This document shows, one piece after another, positions 1-7,300 of a DNA stretch of 44,107 nt. The stretch's first letter is position 1. Every line of letters begins with the position of its first letter. The stretch covers positions 1-44,107 of the forward strand of contig CAMLMQ010000005.1 in assembly GCA_946481135.1 (NCBI GenBank), read 5' to 3'. The notes beneath the pieces are model-generated. The model saw only the letters and a program-made list of their open reading frames with translations, did no database searches and had not been told where the DNA came from. Origin of the DNA: an uncultured Microbacteriaceae bacterium. GTDB lineage: Bacteria; Actinomycetota; Actinomycetes; Actinomycetales; Microbacteriaceae. Position numbers and translations under genes: made by a program.

Positions 1-2
1 TC

Positions 3-377
3 CTCGACACCCGTCAGGGCCCGCGGCTCATGCCGATGGACCTCTACCGCGACGGAGACCACTACGTGCTGAACGCCGACCTGCCGGGCATCGACCCGGG
101 CAGCGTCGACATCGACGTGGACGGCCAGCTGCTCACCATCCGGGCCGAGCGCACCACGCGCAGCCAGGAGGGCGTGAAGTGGATCACCCGCGAGCGCAGC
201 GCCGGCACGTTCCTGCGCCAGCTCAACGTCGGCCAGGGCGTCGACACCGCGGCCATCTCGGCGTCGTACGAGAACGGCGTGCTGAGCGTCGTCATCCCGA
301 TCAGCGAGAAGGCGAAGCCGCGCAAGATCGAGGTTCAGGCGGGCGCCCCGGCGACCGAGGTCGCCGTCGAGGCCTGA
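3..377 (+). CDS. Small heat shock protein, Hsp20/alpha-crystallin family (5' end cut off by window)
   Basis: This is a small heat-shock chaperone that holds unfolding cytoplasmic proteins. The frame is open to the left window edge, and the residues before the first ATG (LDTRQGPRLMPMDLYRDGD) continue the usual N-terminus of actinobacterial Hsp20, so the true start lies outside. The alpha-crystallin domain is clear: DLPGIDPGSVDIDVDGQLL, then a hydrophilic loop, then the family's closing signature YENGVLSVVIPI, with a short charged tail. A strong hairpin follows 11 bases after the stop. The next gene, ydeI, has its own -10 box, so the two are probably separate transcripts. Confidence 0.93.
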   Translation, partial: LDTRQGPRLMPMDLYRDGDHYVLNADLPGIDPGSVDIDVDGQLLTIRAERTTRSQEGVKWITRERSAGTFLRQLNVGQGVDTAAISASYENGVLSVVIPISEKAKPRKIEVQAGAPATEVAVEA

Positions 378-388
378 CGCGACACCAC

Positions 389-423
389 GAAGAGCCCTGG
401 ATGCCCGACATCCGGGGCTCTTC
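389..423 (+). terminator. Hairpin terminator after hsp20
   Basis: The arms GAAGAGCCC and GGGCTCTTC, one G-T pair, and then GGATG/CATCC enclose the five-base loop CCCGA, a stem of about 15 pairs. It lies 11 bases after the hsp20 stop. No T-run follows, which is usual for high-GC actinobacterial terminators. Confidence 0.75.
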
Positions 424-462
424 CGCGTACTCCTCCCGTCCCGCGGGGTCGGCGGCTGACCA

Positions 463-468
463 TAGAGT
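463..468 (+). promoter_or_regulatory. -10 box of ydeI, leaderless type
   Basis: TAGAGT ends six bases before the ydeI ATG at 475, which would place transcription start at or next to the start codon. No Shine-Dalgarno sequence is present. The same spacing recurs at eight other genes in the window. Confidence 0.55.
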
Positions 469-474
469 CGCGGC

Positions 475-1047
475 ATGGTGAGCTTCGCCGACAAGCCGAT
501 CCACGAGTTCACGATCGAGCAGTGGGAGAGCTTCCTCGCCGAGGATCCGCCCGACGGCGGCGTGCGCCTCAAGCTGCGCAAGAAGTCGTCGACGGCCCCG
601 GGCATCACGTGGCAGGAGGCGCTCGATGTCGCCCTCTGTTACGGCTGGATCGACGGTCAGGCCGGCCGGTTCGACGACGACTACACGTTGCAGGCGTTCA
701 CGCCGCGTCGCAAGAACAGCCCGTGGTCGCAGATCAACCGCGAGCACGTCGCACGCCTCATCGCCGAGGGCCGCATGCGGCCCGCCGGGCTCGCCGAGGT
801 GGAGCGCGCGAAGGCCGACGGCCGGTGGGATGCCGCGTACCGTCAGAAGGATGCCGAGCCGCCCGACGACCTGCGGGCGGCGCTCGACGCGAACCCCGAG
901 GCGGCGGCGTTCTTCGCCACCCTGAGTGCGGTCGAGCGATTCCGGGTGTACTTCCGCATCGGTTCGATCAAGACACCCGCCGTCCGCGCCGCACGCATCG
1001 CCGACGTCGTCGAGAAGGCCGCCCGCGGCGAGCAGCACTACCGCTGA
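475..1047 (+). CDS. YdeI/OmpD-associated family protein
   Basis: This 190-residue cytoplasmic protein belongs to the YdeI/OmpD-associated family, whose biochemical role is poorly defined. Family features are the N-terminal WESFLAEDPP segment, the core GITWQEALDVALCYGWIDGQ and FTPRRKNSPWSQINREHV, and a helical C-terminus ending KAARGEQHYR. The gene is complete. Its last codons and stop (1027-1049) are repeated exactly at 24698-24720, at the far end of the catabolic region. The gene therefore looks like the left anchor of a chromosomal insertion. It ends 12 bases from the convergent gntR stop. Confidence 0.85.
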   Translation: MVSFADKPIHEFTIEQWESFLAEDPPDGGVRLKLRKKSSTAPGITWQEALDVALCYGWIDGQAGRFDDDYTLQAFTPRRKNSPWSQINREHVARLIAEGRMRPAGLAEVERAKADGRWDAAYRQKDAEPPDDLRAALDANPEAAAFFATLSAVERFRVYFRIGSIKTPAVRAARIADVVEKAARGEQHYR

Positions 1048-1049
1048 CG
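1027..1049 (+). repeat. Left 23-bp direct repeat of the island (ydeI 3' end)
   Basis: It starts at the GGC codon of ydeI, contains GAGCAGCACTACCGC and ends two bases after the TGA stop. An exact second copy is at 24698-24720. The two copies differ just upstream (CGC against CGG) and just downstream (T against G). Confidence 0.8.
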
Positions 1050-1059
1050 TGGGTCAGCC

Positions 1060-1755
1060 TCACGCGTTCCGCGTAGCCGTCACCGCAAAGTGGTAGCGAT
1101 CTCCACGGTAGCGGGACAACGCCCGCTCGATCGGGAGGCCGCGCGAGTCGTAGCCCGTGCGTGCCACCTCGAGCAAGGAGCCACCGACCTCGATCCCCAG
1201 AACAACAGCCTCCTCGCGGTGAGCCACCACCGCATAGACTCGCTCATCGGCGACCACGACATCGAGTCCGTAGACGTCCCGCATGAGACCGTAGAGGCTC
1301 CCGGTGAGATCAAGCTCGAGAAGCCCCGGGAACGATCGAGCGGGTACCTCCACAGTTTCGAGACACATCGGAACCGAATCGGCCAGGCGGAGGCGTTGGA
1401 TTCGGTAGACGTCCCCGGGCCAAATGCCGAGGGTCGCCTCTCCGGCGGCCGTCGGCAAGCGCTCGGCTCGGATGACCCTGCTAGTCGGGACCATCCCCCG
1501 TGAGCGCATGTCCTCACTGAACCCGGACAGTCTCGAACCCTTCTCGATACCTCGCTCCGAGACAAACGTGCCCGTACCTCGAACCGCATATATGAGCCCC
1601 TCGCGCAGCAAGCGCTTGAGCGCGACTCGGAGGGTGGAGCGGCTGACTCCGAGAAGCTCGGCGAGGGCGAATTCGCGAGGGAGCATCTCGTGCGGCGACA
1701 TGGAGCCGACGCGCTCCAGTAGCGCAGAATGGACCGAGTCGACCTTCGTGCTCAG
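1060..1755 (-). CDS. GntR-family (HutC/UTRA) transcriptional regulator, probable CTG start
   Basis: This is a DNA-binding regulator of the adjoining amino-sugar genes. The winged helix is LPREFALAELLGVSRSTLRVALKRLLREGLIYAVRGTGTFV, followed by a UTRA ligand domain ending LSRYRGDRYHFAVTATR. The first ATG/GTG is at 1701 and would cut off helix 1 of the winged-helix domain. The frame continues upstream through TKVDSVHSALLERVGS to a CTG at 1755, which overlaps the nanE stop as CTGA and has GAGGGG eight bases before it. I therefore place the start at CTG 1755 (231 residues). It is the last gene of the nagB-kinase-nanE-gntR operon and may recognise the GTATATAC palindrome at 3343-3356. Confidence 0.8.
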   Translation of the reverse strand: MSTKVDSVHSALLERVGSMSPHEMLPREFALAELLGVSRSTLRVALKRLLREGLIYAVRGTGTFVSERGIEKGSRLSGFSEDMRSRGMVPTSRVIRAERLPTAAGEATLGIWPGDVYRIQRLRLADSVPMCLETVEVPARSFPGLLELDLTGSLYGLMRDVYGLDVVVADERVYAVVAHREEAVVLGIEVGGSLLEVARTGYDSRGLPIERALSRYRGDRYHFAVTATRNA

Positions 1756-2450
1756 GGCCGGGTCCCCTCTTCGACAGCCCTGCCGAAGAGGGCGGCCAGC
1801 CGAACGGGGTCCGAGATGGCAGTCCCTACGACGACGGCCCAGGCACCCTGGCTCATCGCGCGCCGGGCCTGATCTGGCCGCGCGTACCGCCCCTCGGCAA
1901 AGACCGGTCGGCCGAAAGACCTCACCAGCTCGCCCACAAGTTCGATGTCGGGTTCGCCCGTCGCAGGCCCACCCGTGTAGCCCGCGAGTGTTGTACTGAG
2001 GACGTCGGCGCCGACCTCGACGGCGTACTCAGCCGATTCGGGCCCATCAACGTCCGCCATCACCGGGATGCCGAGGTCGTGCGCCGCCGCAACGAGCTCT
2101 CCGAGCGCCTCGCCGCCCGATCGCGTACGACGTGTTCCATCTGTTGCGATCATCGCGGCTCCGGCTCGGGCCAGCGCGAACACATCGGCGACGGAGGGCG
2201 TGATGTAGACGTCACTTCCGCTGCAACGGCGCTTGACCAGGCCGATGACCGGAACCCCGAGTGGACGCATGGCAGCCACGTGCACGAGGCTCTCGACCCG
2301 AACGGCAGCCGCCCCGCCGAGTACGACGGCCCGCGCCATCTCGAGCATCAGTTCTGGGACGTGAAAGGGGCTGTCGTCAGACGACTGACAGGAGACGACG
2401 AGACGCCCCCGCAGGCGATCGAGGAGCGGTACCTCGTGATTCGCGCTCAC
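1752..2450 (-). CDS. nanE: N-acylglucosamine-6-phosphate 2-epimerase (ManNAc-6-P epimerase)
   Basis: NanE converts N-acetylmannosamine-6-phosphate to N-acetylglucosamine-6-phosphate in sialic acid and ManNAc breakdown. The TIM-barrel signatures are visible: LVVSCQ at the first strand, AAVRVES, IGLVKR, DVYITPS, MIATDGTRR, VMADVD, ADVLSTTLAGYTGG and VFAEGRY. Its 232 residues match the family. The GTG start overlaps the kinase stop as GTGA, and the stop overlaps the proposed gntR CTG. No canonical nanA or nanK adjoins it. The BadF-type kinase upstream could supply the phosphorylated substrate. Confidence 0.93.
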   Translation of the reverse strand: MSANHEVPLLDRLRGRLVVSCQSSDDSPFHVPELMLEMARAVVLGGAAAVRVESLVHVAAMRPLGVPVIGLVKRRCSGSDVYITPSVADVFALARAGAAMIATDGTRRTRSGGEALGELVAAAHDLGIPVMADVDGPESAEYAVEVGADVLSTTLAGYTGGPATGEPDIELVGELVRSFGRPVFAEGRYARPDQARRAMSQGAWAVVVGTAISDPVRLAALFGRAVEEGTRP

Positions 2451-3385
2451 GAGATGGCTTCTCGCATCACGAGTGCATCCTCGTGCGACGACGCCGACGT
2501 CGCGAGAAGCAACGCGCCCTGCAGAGGATCGCCCGCAGAGTCGATGAGGCGGGCGCCCTCCGGCAACGCGGCACGAAGCGGACCGGCGATCAACTCACCG
2601 GCCCGCGAGACTCCGCCTGACAACGCCACCCTCGTCGCCCCGCTTCGCCGTAGTGCGTAGGTGGCGGATTCCGCCAGCGCTATCCCAGCAGCCCTCCACA
2701 CCTTCGCCGCGATGCGAGACCCGAGCCCAGCCAGCGAGGCCGTCTCCTCAGCGAACGCGGCGACGTCCCGGACCGACGGGGCTTGGTCTCGCCAGCGGTC
2801 CAGAAACCCGTCGAACTCACCCCACCGATCGCGGACGGCTTGCAGCAGGATGTCCTCCCGGCCCGCGTCGACCCACCGCAGGGCTTTGCGGATGCAGGCC
2901 CTGCCGATCCAGTATCCGGAACCGTAGTCGCCGAGCTCGTGACCGCGGCCGTCGACAACCGCGTGCCCACGTGGACCACGGCCGAGCACGACCACGCCGG
3001 TTCCCGCGGCGATCGCGACCCCGGGCTCGCCGCCGAAGGAGCCGAGGTGCGCTGTGACTCCATCTCGTGCGAGTCGCAGCTCGCCTCGGAGTCCCGCCGA
3101 GCACAGGGCATTCGCCAATCCTCTGACTTGATGCGAATCGACGGGACCTGTCGCGCCGACCGCCACCACGACGTCCCGCGTCTGGTCGAACTGTCGGATG
3201 ATCCCGACCACGAGTTCGGCGAGCGGAGCCTCCCAGAATCCTCGGCGGTCACCCCGGATGGCGCCGTCGTCGCGGAGCGCGCGCACACCCCCTTGACCGA
3301 CGTCGACGCCGATACGCGCCGTGCCCGGCACAGGAGATCTCATATGTATATACATACAGGACGACCTATCCGCGCCGCACCTCAC
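2447..3385 (-). CDS. BadF/BadG/BcrA-type ATPase, probable N-acetylhexosamine kinase
   Basis: This is an ASKHA-fold kinase of the BadF/NagK group that probably phosphorylates N-acetylglucosamine or N-acetylmannosamine. The phosphate-1 loop is IGVDVGQGGVRA, and later motifs include VGATGPVD, GEPGVAIAAGTGVVVLGRG and RVALSGGVSRAGE. The start is uncertain: GTG 3385 overlaps the nagB stop as GTGA but has no Shine-Dalgarno sequence and gives a 31-residue extension before the fold. ATG 3355, with GGATAGG upstream, and ATG 3343 are alternatives. The TATGTATATACATA palindrome lies exactly here, so it is either coding or a leader operator. Confidence 0.8.
   Translation of the reverse strand: MRCGADRSSCMYIHMRSPVPGTARIGVDVGQGGVRALRDDGAIRGDRRGFWEAPLAELVVGIIRQFDQTRDVVVAVGATGPVDSHQVRGLANALCSAGLRGELRLARDGVTAHLGSFGGEPGVAIAAGTGVVVLGRGPRGHAVVDGRGHELGDYGSGYWIGRACIRKALRWVDAGREDILLQAVRDRWGEFDGFLDRWRDQAPSVRDVAAFAEETASLAGLGSRIAAKVWRAAGIALAESATYALRRSGATRVALSGGVSRAGELIAGPLRAALPEGARLIDSAGDPLQGALLLATSASSHEDALVMREAIS
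3343..3356. promoter_or_regulatory. Candidate GntR/HutC-type operator
   Basis: TATGTATATACATA is a perfect 14-base palindrome and strikingly AT-rich for its surroundings. Its centre GTATATAC fits the HutC-subfamily pattern GT-N-TA-N-AC. It sits at the start of the kinase gene, inside an operon that encodes a HutC-type GntR protein, so autoregulation of the kinase-nanE-gntR part is plausible. Confidence 0.5.
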
Positions 3386-4206
3386 GACGACGCGGCCGTG
3401 TCGTGACGAGCCGAGCCAGGTGCACCCCGTCCGCCTGCCCCGGCCTCACGGGCCCGGCGGTAGTAGTCCGTCAACACGAGGCCGGACGCCGCCTCGGTGT
3501 CGAGCACAACCGTGACGCGAGGGTGATGCTGGAGCACGGAGCCGGGCCACATCGCGGATACGGCGCCCTCGACCACGGCGGAGACAGCGACGGCCTTCGC
3601 AGTCCCTTGGGCGACCAGGACGATTTCAGCAGCCTCCATGATGGTGCCGAGACCTTGTGTCACGCAGTGGGTGGGCACCTCCTCAGGGCGGGAGAAGAAG
3701 CGTGCATTCGCCTGCCGAGTCTCTGACGCAAGCGCTTTGACTCTGGTCCGTGAGGCCAGCGATGACGTGGGCTCGTTGAAGCCGATGTGCCCGTTGCGCC
3801 CGAGCCCGAGAATCTGCAAGTCGATACCTCCCGCGGAACGAATCGCAGCCTCGTAGTCGGCGCAGGCGCGGCTGAGGTCAGCGGCACGTCCGTCGGGAAC
3901 TCGCACGTTGGCAGGTTCGAGGCCGAGTGGAACCACGACCTGCTGACTGATCACCGACGCGTAGCTCGCCGGATGACTCGCCGGAAGTCCGACGTACTCG
4001 TCGAGCGCGAACGCACGGACGTGCCCGAAGCCTGCTCCCCGTGCGCGACGCGCCCTGAGCTCCGCGTAGATCCCGAGAGGCGAGGAACCGGTGGCCAGAC
4101 CGAGTACGGGGTTGGGTTTGCGCGTCACTAGATCTGCGACAAGTGCGCCCGCGTACAGCCCCACCGCATCTGCGGAGTCAAGGATCACGACTTCCATTTG
4201 CGACAC
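3382..4206 (-). CDS. nagB: Glucosamine-6-phosphate deaminase
   Basis: NagB converts glucosamine-6-phosphate to fructose-6-phosphate and ammonia, linking amino sugars to glycolysis. Diagnostic motifs are LATGSSPLGIY (phosphate loop), FALDEYVGL (general base Asp) and GLGRNGHIGFNEPTSS (catalytic His). The Asn before GHIGFNEP, rather than Asp, is the form I know from Gram-positive enzymes. GTG 4206 is the longest start. ATG 4197 is likelier, because TATCGT ends seven bases before it and no Shine-Dalgarno sequence is present (leaderless). First gene of its operon. No nagA deacetylase is present in the window. Confidence 0.95.
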   Translation of the reverse strand: MSQMEVVILDSADAVGLYAGALVADLVTRKPNPVLGLATGSSPLGIYAELRARRARGAGFGHVRAFALDEYVGLPASHPASYASVISQQVVVPLGLEPANVRVPDGRAADLSRACADYEAAIRSAGGIDLQILGLGRNGHIGFNEPTSSLASRTRVKALASETRQANARFFSRPEEVPTHCVTQGLGTIMEAAEIVLVAQGTAKAVAVSAVVEGAVSAMWPGSVLQHHPRVTVVLDTEAASGLVLTDYYRRAREAGAGGRGAPGSARHDTAASS

Positions 4207-4210
4207 GATA
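4205..4210 (-). promoter_or_regulatory. -10 box of nagB, leaderless type
   Basis: On the minus strand this reads TATCGT, seven bases before ATG 4197. The same hexamer sits six bases before the lipoprotein ATG at 32322. Confidence 0.4.
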
Positions 4211-4275
4211 GCCCGGATGAGCCGTGCCGCGAATCGTCGCTCCCGTTAGGTACGAATGGCCTTACGCGGGTCGAA

Positions 4276-4290
4276 TCAACCTGATGAGAT
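4276..4290. promoter_or_regulatory. Degenerate copy of the regulon operator, propeller intergenic region
   Basis: Read on the minus strand the sequence runs CATCAGGTTGATTC, matching the CATCAGGTTTTTCC start of the element before the FAD oxidoreductase operon. It lies between nagB and the propeller gene and could be an auxiliary operator. The match is short. Confidence 0.3.
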
Positions 4291-4318
4291 TGCTGTTCGA
4301 TCACAGAGTTCGTCATTT

Positions 4319-4343
4319 AGGTAATACCTATTAGACGCTTGAC
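4319..4343 (+). promoter_or_regulatory. Regulon operator/-35 module upstream of the beta-propeller operon
   Basis: AGGTAATACCT is an 11-base inverted repeat (TAGGTA-A-TACCTA when extended to 13) and is followed directly by ATTAGACGCTTGAC. Against the minus-strand element at 16341-16365, 21 of 25 bases agree, and the consensus is AGGTWWTW plus CCTATTAGAYGCTTGAC. The end of the module supplies the TTGACC -35 hexamer, so a bound repressor would block RNA polymerase. Confidence 0.7.
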
Positions 4344-4367
4344 CGCGGGACGGGCGGCTCCCACAAT
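4339..4367 (+). promoter_or_regulatory. Promoter of the beta-propeller operon
   Basis: TTGACC (4339-4344), a 17-base spacer and CACAAT (4362-4367) form a recognisable sigma-70-type promoter. The predicted transcription start is near 4374, and the Shine-Dalgarno AGGGAG lies a few bases before ATG 4392. Confidence 0.6.
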
Positions 4368-4391
4368 CGGCCACAAGACGAGGGAGATCTC

Positions 4392-7300
4392 ATGAACCAG
4401 GCGAGAGCGGGCGCGAGTGGGCGCCGCCGGATCACAGCGTCGCTCATCACCACGTTGATCGTGGCGATGTGCGTGTCCCCGTGGGTCGCACGTCCAGCCC
4501 TTGCGAACGCACCCGAGGGGGTCATCGACTCGCTCGGCACCCCGCTCGTCCCGTCATCCTTCGACATTCGGGCCGCCGCCGCCGGGTCGTGGCCCGATGG
4601 TCGCACCGTCCTGTACGCCACGAGTCCCGGCTCGCCCGCCGTTCTCAACGCGATCGACGCGGTCAGCGGCCGCCTGCTCGCCCAGCCTCCGCTCACGGGC
4701 CAGTCGAGCACGTACTACACGGCGGTCGCGCCGGACGGCACCGTGTACGCGGCGACGCAGAGCCCCGGCGCTCGGCTCTTCAGCTACGTGCCGGGAGACG
4801 CGCACGCGACCGACCTCGGCGCGCCGCTTCCCGGCCAGTCGTTCGTGGGACGACCCGCCGTCGGGCCGACCGGCATCGCCTACGCGGGGCTCTATCCGAG
4901 TGGCAAACTCGTCTCCTACGATCCGTCGTCGTCCTCATTCGCCGACCTGGGAACGATCGCGGCGGGCGAGACTTACCTGCGCGCTATTGCGACGGACGGC
5001 GCGAACCACCTCTACATCGGTACGGGACCCAACGCTCGACTGGTGCGCTACTCGACGGCGACCGCGACGACGACGACGATCGCGCTCCCGTCGCCCTACG
5101 ACTCGGGGCAGACCTTCGTGAATGAGGTCTACTATCGCGACGGACTCGTCTTCGCGCTCGTGACGCCCGCCCAGGCCTGGCTCGTCTACGACACGACGAC
5201 CTCGACATGGGTCGCAACGATCTCGGGCGCGACCGCGAGCTCGATCTCGCCGGTCATCGACGGCGACGTGTATCTCACGCGCAGCGGCACGAACACGATG
5301 TGGCGCTTCGATGTCGCCACCCACGCGGCGACGGTGACGTCCGTGCCGACCGGCACCTACGCCTACAACGACGTCCGCGCGCTCGCCGCGCTCGAGCTCG
5401 ACGGCGTGGGCTGGCCCGACGATTCGCTCGTCGCGATCGGCACCGACGGCACACTCCAGCACTTCAACCCGACGACCGAGGAGTACCGCGAGGTCGCGAA
5501 TCCCGGAGCGGGCGGCGCGTATACGATCACCGAGCTCGGGACGGATGCCGCGGGGGACGTCGCCGCCGTGAGCGCCGACTGGCCGGGCGGCGTCGCGATC
5601 ATCGACCCCGTGGCGGAGGCAACCGACATCCGTCCCGGCGTCGGCGAGGCGCGCTTCGTCGGCAACGTACCCGTGCCGGACAGCTCCGCGCTCTTCTTCG
5701 GCACGACGGGCGACGCGGGCCTCTGGCGCCACGCGCCCGGCGCCACCTGGGAGCCTCCGACCTCGCCCGCGCGCGTGCTGAGCCAGACGGCGAACGGGCA
5801 GACGGCGGTCGTCACGGCCGCGACGGCGAGCCAGCGGATCGTCGTCGGCTCGATCGCGACGGGCGCCGCGGGCGGGCTCTCGATCTACGACTCGCGCACG
5901 GACGCCGTGCGCTGGGAGGGCGCGCCCGTCGCCGGACACGGGGTGACGGCGCTCGCGACCATCGGCACGACGACCGTCGGCGGCACCTCGACGGTCGACA
6001 GCGGCACGACGGGCGACGCCCGGCTCTTCACCTTCGATCTCCGCAACCACGTCACGACGTGGTCGGGCGTGCTCGCGGCGGGGATCACGGAGATCCACGA
6101 CCTCGTCCCGCGGCCCGACGGCACCGTGTGGGGCCTCGCCGACGACTCGACGATCTTCTCCTTCAACCCGGTGACGAAAGCGATCGGGCCCCAGGTCGAC
6201 CTCTTTGGCGACGGGCGCGACGCGGGCACGCTCGGCGAGCCGTCGCTCAAGCCCTACGGCCCGCACCACCTCATCGCAAGCGCCGCGGGCGAGATCTTCC
6301 TCGTCGACGTCGTGACGCGCGAGGTGCAGTCTCTCGGCGACGGCGCGTACGGCACCGCCGCCGCCGACGGGACGATCGTCTTCGCGGACGGTGCGGAGCT
6401 GCTGCGCTTCACCCCCGCGGCGGCGCCGACGCCGGCGACGCCGCCGAGCCTCACCGTGCAAGAGCTCGGCGACGCGATGGAGTCGCCCAACGTGCGCTCC
6501 ATCGCGTACGACGAGCTGAGCGACGGCACCCCCGTGGGCTACGTGACCTCGGGCGGCGTACCCGCGACGTTCTCGGTCATCGACCTCGAGACGGGCGACC
6601 AGCTCTTCAGCTCCCCCCTGCCCGGATACCAGGTGGTCGGCTCGACCGAGATCGCCGCCGACGGCACCGTGTACTTCTACGCGATGGACCCGACTCCGGG
6701 CGCCGCGTTCCGCTACCACCCCGACACCGAAACGCTCGAGCACCTCGGCGACAGCATCGCGAGCCAGAACTGGGTGCGCGATTTCTCCGCCGCGGCCGAC
6801 GGGACCGTCTACATGTCGACGTTCCCCGACGCCAAGCTCGTGCGCCACGACCCCGCGACCGACACGTTCACCGACTTCGGCCGGGTCACGCCCGACACGG
6901 GCGCGACCTACGGTCAGAGCGTCGAGGTGATCAGTCCGACCGAGGTCTGGGTCGGCACGGGCCCCGAGCCGCACCTCGTCTCGATCGACACGACGACGGG
7001 CGTCAAGACCGAGATCCCCTACCCCGGCGGATGGCCGACGGGCGTCGACTACATCGCCGCGATCCAGAAACTCGGCGACAAGGTCTACGTGAACACGACG
7101 CCGCTGTCGACCGATCAGGTCTTCGCCTACGACCTCACGACGTCGTCGTGGGAGACGACGCGCCTCGACGACGTCATGGGCGCGGGGATCACCGAGCCCG
7201 ACGCGAGCGGCGACCGGTACTTCCTGCGCATCGCGGACGGCACGGGCGAGCGGCAGCTGCACGCGCTCGAGGCCGCGACGATGACGGAGACCCCCACCGC

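Noticed and set aside
3382..4206. Asp to Asn change in the NagB motif GRNGHIGFNEP
   Set aside because: Asn at this place is the form I know from Gram-positive NagB enzymes, so it is not a sign of inactivation.
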